A stretch of DNA of 21,782 bases, taken from positions 1 through 21,782 of the forward strand of contig CAJNBY010000023.1 in NCBI GenBank assembly GCA_905221125.1, read 5' to 3'. The notes below the pieces were generated by a model. That model ran no database searches. It saw nothing but the letters and a program-made list of their open reading frames with translations, and was not told the origin of the DNA. Numbering within the stretch: the first letter of the stretch is position 1; the number at the start of each line of letters is the position of its first letter. Origin of the DNA: a bacterium (GTDB lineage: Bacteria; Bacillota; Bacilli; Lactobacillales; Streptococcaceae). This document shows, in pieces, positions 15,018 to 21,782 of the stretch. The translations under genes and the position numbers were made by a program.

Positions 15018-16343
15018 ATGAAAAATAAAAAAGCTTTAGCCCTAGCAGTAGCTAGCTTGACAATGGCAAGTGCAGCAGTTTTAACCAGTTACTCTGCAAT
15101 TACAGCTCGTCCAGTAAGTGCGGAAGAAGTTGTTTATAGAACTGAGTGGATCACAGTGATTAATGGTCGTTCACAAGAACGTAAGACAGTATTTTTTGAA
15201 GATGGGAATCAGCCGATCTCTAAACATTCGACAATTGAAGGATTTGAATTTCAACGTGCCTATGTTGAAGGGGGAAGAAAATACTACTTATTCGTTGAGA
15301 AAGGGACAAAAATTGATGATTATGTAAACGATCCCGATGCTTCCGTCAGTGAGTTAAATACTCAAGGATATAAAACGTCTGATAAAGATGTAAAATGGCG
15401 TGTGTCTGCTGGTAATCGTTATCTTTACTATAAAGGAAATCCTGTAAAAGGTTGGGCTAATGTTGATGGAAAAACTTACTATTTTGATAGTGAAGGTGTT
15501 ATGGCTCATGGAGTTCTTGAAAACACATCTGAACGTTACTATCTAGACGGACAAGGTGTTAAGAAAACTGGTTTCATTAAAGTAGGAGAAAAAACCTATT
15601 ATTTTGTGTCAGATGGAGCTCGTAAGACAGAGATTATATCTGAAAATGGAAAAACTTATTTTGTCAAGGATGGTGTTGTGACAACTGGAGCTCATAAGGT
15701 AGGTGCTAAGTGGTACTTCTTTGCTGAAGATGGTACAACCAAGTCAGGTATTGTAAAAGATAGTGCTGGCAAATGGTATTACATCACAGCAGAAGGTGAG
15801 CGTAAGACAGGTCTTATTAAGGGTTCTGGCGACAAGTATTACTATGTCACTGAAGAAGGTGAACGTAAGTTTGGGGAAATTACCGTTGATGGTAAAACAT
15901 ATTTCTTAACAGATGAATCTAATACAAAAGCTGGCTGGAATAAAGTTGATAGTAACTGGATTTATGTGAATAAAGAAGGTAAACGTCAAGTTGGCTGGTT
16001 ACAAGATGGCGGTAAGTGGTATTACTTTAACGCTGAAGGTATCATGCAAAAATGGTGGGTTAAAGATGGTAGCACTTGGTACTATCTAAACGGCTCAGGC
16101 GAAATGCAAACAGGTTGGTTGCAAGATGGTAGCACTTGGTACTATCTAAACGGTTCAGGTGCTATGCAAACAGGTTGGGCTAAAGTAGGTGATTCATGGT
16201 ACTACCTCAAAGGCTCAGGTGCTATGGTAACTGGTTGGTTCCAAGTAGGTGGTAAGTGGTACTATGCTTATAGTTCAGGTGCCCTTGCAGTAAATACTAC
16301 AGTCGATGGCTACTATGTAAATGCCAACGGTGAATGGGTATAA
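15018..16343 (+). CDS. Choline-binding surface protein 2
   Basis: Secreted protein of 441 residues. The signal peptide starts MKNKKALALAVASLTMASAA and is probably cut at VSA-EE near residue 35. Residues ~36-105 (VVYRTEWITVINGRSQERKT ... YYLFVEKGT) make a small domain resembling the modules of the next gene's product; I know no family for it. From residue ~127 to the end run about 14 choline-binding repeats. The first eight or so are degenerate (KTYYF, RYYLD, KTYFV) and the last six canonical (GWLQDGSTWYYLNGSGAMQT). It ends GALAVNTT..GYYVNANGEWV. The start at 15018 is preferred over 15003 because GGAG at 15005-15008 is then nine bases upstream. A TACAAT -10 lies at 14966-14971 with a poor -35. 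It has its own terminator. Confidence 0.85.
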   Translation: MKNKKALALAVASLTMASAAVLTSYSAITARPVSAEEVVYRTEWITVINGRSQERKTVFFEDGNQPISKHSTIEGFEFQRAYVEGGRKYYLFVEKGTKIDDYVNDPDASVSELNTQGYKTSDKDVKWRVSAGNRYLYYKGNPVKGWANVDGKTYYFDSEGVMAHGVLENTSERYYLDGQGVKKTGFIKVGEKTYYFVSDGARKTEIISENGKTYFVKDGVVTTGAHKVGAKWYFFAEDGTTKSGIVKDSAGKWYYITAEGERKTGLIKGSGDKYYYVTEEGERKFGEITVDGKTYFLTDESNTKAGWNKVDSNWIYVNKEGKRQVGWLQDGGKWYYFNAEGIMQKWWVKDGSTWYYLNGSGEMQTGWLQDGSTWYYLNGSGAMQTGWAKVGDSWYYLKGSGAMVTGWFQVGGKWYYAYSSGALAVNTTVDGYYVNANGEWV

Positions 16344-16349
16344 AATAAC

Positions 16350-16380
16350 AAAGAGAGTGGTTTGAACCGCTCTCTTTTTG
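16350..16380 (+). terminator. Intrinsic terminator after choline-binding protein 2
   Basis: AAAGAGAGTGGTT (16350-16362) pairs with AACCGCTCTCTTT (16365-16377, one G-T pair), followed by T. Confidence 0.88.
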
Positions 16381-16417
16381 TTACTTTTAAATATTTCTAC
16401 ACTTTTTATGTTTTTTA

Positions 16418-16446
16418 TTGCATTTATTATAGGAAAAGGATATAAT
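16418..16446 (+). promoter_or_regulatory. Sigma-A promoter of choline-binding protein 3
   Basis: TTGCAT (16418-16423), 17 bases, TATAAT (16441-16446), 39 bases before the start. Confidence 0.7.
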
Positions 16447-16485
16447 CTATATAAATTCAACCATTTAATAAAGGAGGTTCTTCTC

Positions 16486-18105
16486 ATGAAGAAAACACTA
16501 ACAGGTATCTTGCTAGCTACTTCTGTGCTAGCTATGGCTACGGTCCAACAAGTAAAAGCTGCCGAAACAGGGGGAGCAACGACTACAACAACTTCTACGG
16601 TTAAGGAAGTCCACTATGTGACATTTCAAGCTAGAGGACCTGTCGATATCAAAACTGCACTTACAGGATCTGCTGTGACAGCTGCATCTATTAAGGATCA
16701 CCCTGAAATTGAAAATTATATCTATACTTCTAGTAGAGAAGAGGATGGTATTATGTATCATATGTATTCGCCTACTGCTACAACAGGTACTACGAATTCT
16801 GGTACTCAGACCAATCCATACCATAGAGATAACAACCAAAACAATGGTAGCACTAGTAATGCTAATGGGAATAATAACCAAAATGGTACTGGTGCAAATA
16901 ATAATGGCTCAACAACAAATTCTAATTCTCCAGTAAAAAAAGTTCGCTTTGTAGAATATAAACCTGGTAGTGACGTTCCAGTTGATATTAAAGATCCACG
17001 TACAGGAGCTGCAGCTTCTGATACCAGTCGTCTGGATATTGCCAACTATACTTATGTTAATGGTGAATTAAAAGGTGATACACTTTACCATATCTATCGC
17101 TCAAATTCAACGACTAATACTAACCAAAATAACAATCAAAACCAGTCTACTTCTGCAGGTCAATTTAAAACGGAGAACGGGAAGGTCTACTATATTAAGG
17201 ACGGCAAAAAAGTTACTGGTTGGCAAAAAATTGATGGTAAGAATTACTACTTTGAAGCTGATGGAGCTATGAAAAAAGGGCTATTGACTTTAGGTGATAA
17301 GCAATACTATCTAGATGAAAAAGATGGCTTCAAACAGTTAGGATTTGTAAAAGTTGCTGATAAGGTTTACTATTTTGTTGAAAATGGTGAAAAGAAAACT
17401 GGCTTCATTAAGATTGATGACAAAACTTACTATCTAAAAGAAGGTGTTCGTCTAACAGGGGATATTACAGTAGATGGGAAACATTATTTCTTAGATGAGG
17501 AAGGTGTCCTTAAACCAGGTTTTGTTTTAATTGATGGTAAAAAATTCTTCATTGATGATGAGGGAAATCGTCATGTTGGATGGAAGAAAATTGGTCTGGA
17601 TTGGTATTATTTCTCTAAAGAAGATGGAATGAAAACAGGCTGGGTCAAAGATGGGTCATGGTATTACTTGGATGAAACTGGTGTGATGAAAACTGGTTGG
17701 AGACAAGTTGATGGTAATTGGTACTATCTTAACGGCTCAGGTGCTATGCAGACAGGCTGGAAATTTATAAATGGTAGTTGGTATCATTTTGATAGTTTAG
17801 GTAAAATGGGTACTAGATGGATAAAAGAAAATGGTACATGGTATTATCTTGACGGCTCAGGTGCTATGCAGACAGGTTGGAAATTTGTAGATGGAAATTG
17901 GTATTACCTCAACAGCTCAGGTGCTATGCAAACAGGCTGGCTCAACCAAGGTGGTACATGGTATTATCTTGCTGGTTCAGGCGCCATGAAGACAGGTTGG
18001 TTCCAAGTTAGCGGTAAATGGTATTACTCATACCCATCAGGAGCTTTGGCTGTGAACACAACTATCGATGGTTACACAGTAAATGCCAATGGTGAGTGGG
18101 TGTAA
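16486..18105 (+). CDS. Choline-binding surface protein 3 with duplicated N-terminal module
   Basis: Secreted protein of 539 residues. The signal peptide MKKTLTGILLATSVLAMATV is cut near VKA-AE. Two related ~60-residue modules follow (KEVHYVTFQARGPVDIKTAL ... YIYTSS ... MYHMYS and KKVRFVEYKPGSDVPVDIKD ... YTYVNG ... LYHIYR), separated by an Asn/Gly/Thr-rich linker (~115-150). A second Asn/Gln-rich linker leads to about 15 choline-binding repeats from residue ~225, degenerate first and canonical last, ending GALAVNTTIDGYTVNANGEWV. The ATG at 16486 is chosen because AAGGAGG lies eight bases upstream and the signal peptide starts there; the frame is open from 16378. It has its own promoter and terminator. 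Function beyond wall attachment is unknown; modules linked by flexible linkers suggest an exposed binding role. Confidence 0.85.
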   Translation: MKKTLTGILLATSVLAMATVQQVKAAETGGATTTTTSTVKEVHYVTFQARGPVDIKTALTGSAVTAASIKDHPEIENYIYTSSREEDGIMYHMYSPTATTGTTNSGTQTNPYHRDNNQNNGSTSNANGNNNQNGTGANNNGSTTNSNSPVKKVRFVEYKPGSDVPVDIKDPRTGAAASDTSRLDIANYTYVNGELKGDTLYHIYRSNSTTNTNQNNNQNQSTSAGQFKTENGKVYYIKDGKKVTGWQKIDGKNYYFEADGAMKKGLLTLGDKQYYLDEKDGFKQLGFVKVADKVYYFVENGEKKTGFIKIDDKTYYLKEGVRLTGDITVDGKHYFLDEEGVLKPGFVLIDGKKFFIDDEGNRHVGWKKIGLDWYYFSKEDGMKTGWVKDGSWYYLDETGVMKTGWRQVDGNWYYLNGSGAMQTGWKFINGSWYHFDSLGKMGTRWIKENGTWYYLDGSGAMQTGWKFVDGNWYYLNSSGAMQTGWLNQGGTWYYLAGSGAMKTGWFQVSGKWYYSYPSGALAVNTTIDGYTVNANGEWV

Positions 18106-18120
18106 TGAATATAATAAAGA

Positions 18121-18147
18121 AATAAGGGGAAATTCCTCTTATTTTTT
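18121..18147 (+). terminator. Intrinsic terminator after choline-binding protein 3
   Basis: AATAAGGGG (18121-18129) pairs with CCTCTTATT (18135-18143, one G-T pair), followed by T. Confidence 0.8.
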
Positions 18148-18168
18148 ATCATTTTGAAGTGTGATTTC

Positions 18169-18197
18169 TTGAATTTTTAGGAAAAAAATGGTAAAAT
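18169..18197 (+). promoter_or_regulatory. Sigma-A promoter of the PspA-like gene
   Basis: TTGAAT (18169-18174), 17 bases, TAAAAT (18192-18197), about 30 bases before the start. Confidence 0.6.
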
Positions 18198-18227
18198 AGC
18201 ACCAAAAAAGTACCAAAGGTGGTCGTT

Positions 18228-20063
18228 ATGGATAAGAAAAAATTTCTCACTGCTAGCTTGGCTAGTGTTGCTGTTTTAGGATCAGCATTTGTTGTATCTC
18301 AACCGTCGGTTGTAAAAGCGGAAGGTCAACCTGTAGCTAGTAATCAACCAGCTGAAAATAAAGAATCAGCACAAAAAGAATTTTTAGATAATTTTGATAA
18401 AGCTTTAGAAACTACAGTTAAAGAATTAGAAGAAGATGCAAAAAATAATCCTGAAATAAAAGAACAAATTCAAGGGTATATTGATGAATTAAAAAGACAA
18501 GCAGCAGATAAGAGAGCTGATTATGAAAAACGCTTCAAAAAAGGTTTAACTGTAGAAGAAGCTGAAAAAGAAGTAGAAAAAGTTGCTAAAGAAGAGGAAG
18601 TAGCAGAGGAAAAAGAAGCTAAGGAAGAGGCAGACGCACAAGCAGCATTTTTAGCTAATTTTGACAAGGCATTAAAGGATACGATTGCAAAATTAGAAGA
18701 AGATGCAAGAAATAATCCTGAAATACAAGAACAAATTCGAGATACGATTGCAAAATTAAAAGCAGAAGCAGAGAAAACAAGAGCTAAAATCGAAGAAGGT
18801 TTCAAACAAGGCTTAACTGCAGAAGAAGCTGAAAAAGCAATCGATGATGAAAATAAAAAATTAGCAGAAGAAGCAAAAGCAAAAGCTGAAGAAAAAGCAG
18901 CACAAGATGAATTCTTAGAGAATTATGATAAAGCGTTAGAAAAAGCAGTTGCAGAATTAGAAAAAGCTGAAACTAATAGTCCAGAAGAAGCAAAAGCAAA
19001 AGCTGATACAATTACAGCATTAAAAGCAGCATCAGATGAAACAAGAAAACAAATTGTAGAAGGCTTCAAAAAAGGCTTAACTGCAAAACAAGCTGAAAAA
19101 TTTATCGATGAATTAAATAAGAAAGCAGCAGAAGAAGATAAAGAGGCTGCAGAAAAAGAGAAAGCAGCACAGGAAGAATTTTTAGCGAACTATGATGCAG
19201 CATTGAAAGCAGCAATCGCAGAATTAGAAAAAGCTGAAACTAATAGTCCAGAAGAAGCAAAAGCAAAAGCCGATACAATTGCAGCATTAAAAGCAGCATC
19301 AGATGAAACAAGAAAACAAATTGTAGAAGGCTTCAAAAAAGGTTTAACTGCGAAACAAGCTGAAAAATTTATCGATGAATTAAATAAGAAAGCAGCAGAA
19401 GAAGACAAAGCTAAAGAAAAACCAGCGGAAAAACCGGCAGGGAAACCGGCGGAGAAACCAGCGGAAACTCCAGTCAAACCTTCTGTTCCTGCAAGACCAT
19501 CTAATCCTACATATGTCCCTACATATGTTCCATCATACAGCTCATATTCTGTAGTAGAACCAGCTAAACCAGCTTCTCCAAAAACAGGTTGGAAACAAGA
19601 AAACGGTGTATGGTATTTCTACAATACTGATGGTTCAATGGCAACAGGTTGGCTTAAAGATAATGGCACGTGGTACTATCTAAATGCAAATGGTGCAATG
19701 GCAACAGGTTGGCTTAAAGATAATGGCACATGGTATTATCTAAATGCAAATGGTGCAATGGCAACAGGTTGGATTGAAGATAATGGCACATGGTATTATC
19801 TAAATGCAAACGGTGCAATGGCAACAGGTTGGCTTAAAGATGGTGATACATGGTACTATCTAAATGCAAATGGTTCAATGGCAACAGGTTGGCTTAAAGA
19901 TGGTGATACATGGTACTATCTTGAAGCATCAGGGGCTATGAAGGTAAGTCAATGGTTTAAAGTTTCAGATAAATGGTATTATGTGAATGCTTCCGGTATG
20001 CTTGCAGTTAACACTACAGTTGAAGGGTATACAGTTAACGAAAATGGTGAGTGGATTAACTGA
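18228..20063 (+). CDS. PspA-like choline-binding surface protein with four helical repeats
   Basis: Secreted protein of 611 residues. The signal peptide (MDKKKFLTASLASVAVLGSA ... VVKAE) closely resembles that of pneumococcal PspA. Four alpha-helical repeats of 88-90 residues begin near residues 51, 140, 228 and 317. Each has the pattern FL.N(F/Y)DKAL...(V/I).(E/K)LE, ...PE..., an LK..A...R segment, then F(K)KGLT...AEK. A Lys/Pro/Glu-rich hinge (~403-430) and a Pro/Tyr-rich stretch follow. From residue ~453 seven choline-binding repeats (GWLKDNGTWYYLNANGAMAT) and GYTVNENGEWIN end the protein. The helices differ from the PspA heptads I know, so this is a PspA-type architecture with an unrecognised helical repeat. 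The start at 18228 follows AAAGGTGG; the GTG at 18219 would add three residues. Confidence 0.85.
   Translation: MDKKKFLTASLASVAVLGSAFVVSQPSVVKAEGQPVASNQPAENKESAQKEFLDNFDKALETTVKELEEDAKNNPEIKEQIQGYIDELKRQAADKRADYEKRFKKGLTVEEAEKEVEKVAKEEEVAEEKEAKEEADAQAAFLANFDKALKDTIAKLEEDARNNPEIQEQIRDTIAKLKAEAEKTRAKIEEGFKQGLTAEEAEKAIDDENKKLAEEAKAKAEEKAAQDEFLENYDKALEKAVAELEKAETNSPEEAKAKADTITALKAASDETRKQIVEGFKKGLTAKQAEKFIDELNKKAAEEDKEAAEKEKAAQEEFLANYDAALKAAIAELEKAETNSPEEAKAKADTIAALKAASDETRKQIVEGFKKGLTAKQAEKFIDELNKKAAEEDKAKEKPAEKPAGKPAEKPAETPVKPSVPARPSNPTYVPTYVPSYSSYSVVEPAKPASPKTGWKQENGVWYFYNTDGSMATGWLKDNGTWYYLNANGAMATGWLKDNGTWYYLNANGAMATGWIEDNGTWYYLNANGAMATGWLKDGDTWYYLNANGSMATGWLKDGDTWYYLEASGAMKVSQWFKVSDKWYYVNASGMLAVNTTVEGYTVNENGEWIN
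18907..19412 (+). repeat. Near-identical tandem duplication of helical repeats 3 and 4
   Basis: Within the PspA-like gene, 18951-19140 and 19218-19407 are offset by exactly 267 bases and differ at only a handful of positions. Repeats 1 and 2 are more diverged, so units 3 and 4 reflect recent duplication or gene conversion. Confidence 0.85.
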
Positions 20064-20245
20064 TCCTAGCTTATATAGTATGAATGATCATTTCCTGGAA
20101 CAAAACTTGTATATTGTTTCTGAGATAAAAATTTCTATCAATTAATTACAATATATACAAATCTATGGGATTATCCATATAATATACTTTCAATAGATAA
20201 TTTAATCTGTTAGGAAGTTTAAACCACCAAATAATCTATAATATG

Positions 20246-20275
20246 AAAGAGAAGGACTTGTTACCTTCTCTTTTT
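20246..20275 (+). terminator. Intrinsic terminator downstream of the PspA-like gene
   Basis: AAAGAGAAGG (20246-20255) pairs perfectly with CCTTCTCTTT (20264-20273), loop of eight, followed by T. The 180 bases between the stop at 20063 and here are AT-rich with nothing else recognised. Confidence 0.82.
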
Positions 20276-20309
20276 GTGTATATAATCGCGTGAGGGCTTT
20301 GTTGGATAG

Positions 20310-20415
20310 TATAGTGGATTCAACTTAGAATAGTATGCTACGGATTCTAAAAATTTCTAGAAATTAATTTGGCTTTCCTAATCAATTTGTTCATATCTTA
20401 TTTCAATCGACTATA
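20310..20415. repeat. MITE-like element with terminal inverted repeats
   Basis: TATAGTGGATTCAA (20310-20323) matches the complement of 20402-20415 at 12 of 14 positions. The 106-base interior has no open frame and contains further short inverted repeats. It is not BOX or RUP as I know them. Similar short sequences are common between genes in this species group, from memory. Confidence 0.5.
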
Positions 20416-20422
20416 GAAAATA

Positions 20423-20463
20423 AAAAGTGAATAGGATCATATTTCAGTCCTGTTCACTTTTAT
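20423..20463. terminator. Bidirectional-looking hairpin, probable terminator
   Basis: AAAGTGAA.AGGA (20424-20436) pairs with TCCT.TTCACTTT (20447-20460), with A-rich left and T-rich right flanks, so it could stop transcription both ways. It lies between the MITE-like element and the rpn fragment. Confidence 0.55.
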
Positions 20464-20484
20464 GTTATTAGCGATTGTATAATC

Positions 20485-20598
20485 TTATAATAGTGCCTCA
20501 AACTCAGCGACGGTCATGCCCAATTGCTCACTTGCAACCTCAGCAGTTAAAAGATGTTAGCGAACCATATCTAAAAAAGTAAGCAGTTTTCCACGCTC
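20485..20598 (-). pseudogene. C-terminal fragment of a third rpn gene
   Basis: On the minus strand the sequence reads GLERGKLLTFLDMVR, stop (20557-20559), HLLTAEVASEQLGMTVAEFEALL, stop (20485-20487). This matches the end of rpn copy 2 (GLERGKVEG ... LVRQGLLPSEVASQQLGM TVAEFESLL). The nuclease domain is absent. It joins the IS30 remnant directly. Confidence 0.82.
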
Positions 20599-20770
20599 TA
20601 AACCTAATTGGATATCATTACGGTCTGAAAGGGTAAGATGTTTATGTTTTGTCATAGTAGACCTCATTTCTAACTCAAACGTCTCATACTTAATTCCACC
20701 ATAAAAATCCGTTTTAGACTAATTTCCACTTTGGTCAGGCAAGTGGAAGTTACTTTGAGAAGTTAGCAAA
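20586..20770 (-). mobile_element. 5'-end remnant of an IS30-family element, fused to rpn
   Basis: This is the same sequence, at high identity, as the right end of the complete IS30 element (10640-10823): the first 18 codons of transposase (MTKHKHLTLSDRNDIQLG, start 20655), the inner inverted repeat, the outer repeat and the hairpin, up to GAGAAGTTAGC. At codon ~18 it passes in frame into the rpn fragment: IS30 has GLGRG and rpn has GLERG at this place. The resulting chimeric frame (20655-20557) encodes 32 residues. Confidence 0.82.
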
Positions 20771-20794
20771 ATTGAAAAAGTGTTGACAAAGGTA

Positions 20795-20831
20795 TTGACA
20801 AAATATCAAAAGATTACTACACTAGTGATAG
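20795..20831 (+). promoter_or_regulatory. Promoter with overlapping palindrome upstream of the membrane cassette
   Basis: TTGACA (20795-20800), 17 bases, TACACT (20818-20823). The palindrome CACTAGTG (20820-20827), within a wider imperfect one CTACACTAGTGATAG (20817-20831), overlaps the -10, a typical repressor site. A second TTGACA lies at 20783-20788. No repressor gene is in view. Confidence 0.6.
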
Positions 20832-20873
20832 GGATTATATTTAGTCTCATACTTTTTGAATAGGATTAAATAA

Positions 20874-21113
20874 ATGAATATAATTGAGCCATTAAAAGAA
20901 TTTTTTGGATATGATGTTCCATTGGGAGTCTGTATCATAGTAGCGTTAGGTGCTTATCATTTTGTTTTTAAATTACAAGAAGAAAGACGGAAAGATTATG
21001 AGACGACCTTTAGCAGTCAAGCTAAGGTTATTGAAGAGCTCAATAAAATAATTGTTAATAGAGATAAGAGAATTAACGATTTAGAAAAAATGTTTCATAA
21101 TAAAAGGAGGTAG
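20874..21113 (+). CDS. Small single-span membrane protein with coiled coil (holin-like?)
   Basis: The 79-residue product has a short N-terminal segment and one membrane span (PLGVCIIVALGAYHFVFKL, ~16-34). A highly charged helix follows (QEERRKDYETTFSSQAKVIE ... NKIIVNRDKRINDLEKM), likely a cytoplasmic coiled coil. The layout resembles BhlA/UviB-type holin-like proteins of Gram-positive bacteria, but that is a resemblance of pattern only. No strong ribosome-binding site precedes the ATG (ATAGGATTAAATAA). The next gene starts six bases after the stop, so the two form an operon. Confidence 0.65.
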   Translation: MNIIEPLKEFFGYDVPLGVCIIVALGAYHFVFKLQEERRKDYETTFSSQAKVIEELNKIIVNRDKRINDLEKMFHNKRR

Positions 21114-21119
21114 AATAAT

Positions 21120-21590
21120 ATGGGTACAATTTTATTTTTAATTATTGTTGTATTACTTGGTTTCTTTTTCTATCTACAAGATACAAAAAAACATAAGAAA
21201 ATGTTTGTATATAATCTTCTATACACACTTTTCCAAGAAAAATATATAATAAAAGACATGATTTGTGAATACGAAGAGAAATATCCAGCTTTAACTAAAG
21301 TTGTATTGTCTTTTGTAGAGACAAAGTCAGATGTTTCAACGATAGTGAAAAATTCTAAAAAAGTTGAGGGTTCTCTGAAGCAACAGTTAGATAAAGAAAT
21401 AGATGAAATAATTGCATCCAAAAAAAATCCTGAATTATTGCGAGTAATGCATTGGTATTTCTTAGCTTGTATTACAATCTCAACTCTTCGAACTCACGAT
21501 AATATAGATATAATCAAGAAAGATTCTATCGATTTCGAAGAAGGGGCAATATCTAAATCCGATTTAAAAGGCAATTATTGTTTTGCGTAA
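21120..21590 (+). CDS. Membrane-anchored protein of unknown function
   Basis: I do not recognise this 156-residue protein. An N-terminal span (ILFLIIVVLLGFFFYLQ, ~4-20) is followed by a basic stretch (DTKKHKKM) and a mainly helical, charged domain of about 120 residues, probably cytoplasmic. HWYFLACITISTLRTHDN near residues 113-130 is the most hydrophobic later segment. AAAGGAGG (21103-21110), inside the end of the upstream gene, gives a strong ribosome-binding site nine bases before the ATG. With its upstream partner it makes a two-gene cassette between an IS30 remnant and an ISL3 terminus, AT-rich and probably acquired. Confidence 0.65.
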   Translation: MGTILFLIIVVLLGFFFYLQDTKKHKKMFVYNLLYTLFQEKYIIKDMICEYEEKYPALTKVVLSFVETKSDVSTIVKNSKKVEGSLKQQLDKEIDEIIASKKNPELLRVMHWYFLACITISTLRTHDNIDIIKKDSIDFEEGAISKSDLKGNYCFA

Positions 21591-21646
21591 TTATATAGAG
21601 GCTGGGAAAAAATTCACTTCTAAATATCAAAAAATAAAGATTATAC

Positions 21647-21674
21647 TTGATACATTAAAAAAGATTGGTACAAT
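21647..21674 (+). promoter_or_regulatory. Possible promoter reading toward the ISL3 end
   Basis: TTGATA (21647-21652), 16 bases, TACAAT (21669-21674) preceded by TGG (extended -10). Nothing coding lies between it and the window end. A hairpin in the IS terminus (21750-21772) would block it. Confidence 0.45.
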
Positions 21675-21705
21675 AGATTCATCAAATAAAAATTTTAAAT
21701 TTTTG

Positions 21706-21782
21706 GGCTCTTTGTCAACTGTAGTGGGTTGAAGAAAAGCTAAGATCGAGAAAGGACGAATTTCGTCCTTTCTTTTTTGATG
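21706..21782. mobile_element. Terminus of an ISL3-family (IS1167-like) element, runs off the window
   Basis: GGCTCTTTGTCAACTG followed by TAGTGGGTTGAAG is the terminal repeat I associate with IS1167-type elements of streptococci. A hairpin GAAAGGACG (21750-21758)/CGTCCTTTC (21764-21772) followed by T lies just inside and acts as a terminator. Only 77 bases are in view, so it may be a whole element or a fragment. Confidence 0.65.

Noticed and set aside
18521..19477. Long minus-strand ORFs across the PspA-like gene
   Set aside because: They are shadows caused by the biased Ala/Glu/Lys codons of the plus-strand helical repeats.
19600..20060. CRISPR-like or satellite repeat in the choline-binding region
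   Set aside because: Regular 60-base periodicity is fully explained by 20-residue choline-binding repeats.

Overview
The window comes from a mitis-group streptococcus, most likely S. mitis, S. pseudopneumoniae or a divergent S. pneumoniae. The gene order (5S rRNA, tRNA-Asn, comW, purA, tadA, dut, a phosphoglycerate-mutase-like gene, radA, beta-carbonic anhydrase, prs) is the pneumococcal one. A BOX element, choline-binding proteins, a CiaR-driven csRNA and ComE/ComX-type promoters agree. The ComW protein differs at many positions from the pneumococcal sequence I remember, which favours a close relative; species assignment is inference.

Bases 1-8175 are conserved core: the end of an rRNA operon and a tRNA, a decayed ISL3-family transposase, comW behind a ComE-type direct repeat, purA, a csRNA, tadA, the SRP RNA, then a late-competence operon (cin-box, dut, PGM-like gene, radA, carbonic anhydrase, PrsW-like membrane protein), then prs. 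radA seems to start at a non-canonical ATC codon.

Bases 8175-13430 are an accessory block. Two nearly identical Rpn-family (PD-(D/E)XK) nuclease genes, each preceded by a cin-box-like ComX signal, flank an IS30-family insertion sequence, an Abi_2/HEPN abortive-infection gene and an IS110-like remnant. The first rpn copy has a BOX element in its promoter region and has lost its C-terminus to stop codons. A third rpn fragment, fused in frame to an IS30 remnant, lies at 20485-20770.

Bases 13430-20275 hold a possible small RNA and four tandem choline-binding surface proteins, each with its own promoter and most with a clear terminator. Their N-terminal parts differ: a CnaB/SpaA-like domain, a small beta-like module, a duplicated module with an Asn-rich linker, and four ~89-residue helical repeats under a PspA-type signal peptide. 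Their choline-binding C-termini are closely related.

Bases 20275-21782 hold a MITE-like element, the rpn/IS30 chimera, an unrecognised two-gene membrane cassette with an operator-like palindrome, and the terminus of an ISL3-family element running off the window.

A common thread is competence: comW (early), csRNA (the family represses comC), the dut-radA operon (late), and rpn genes with late-competence boxes next to mobile DNA. No CRISPR array or prophage was seen.
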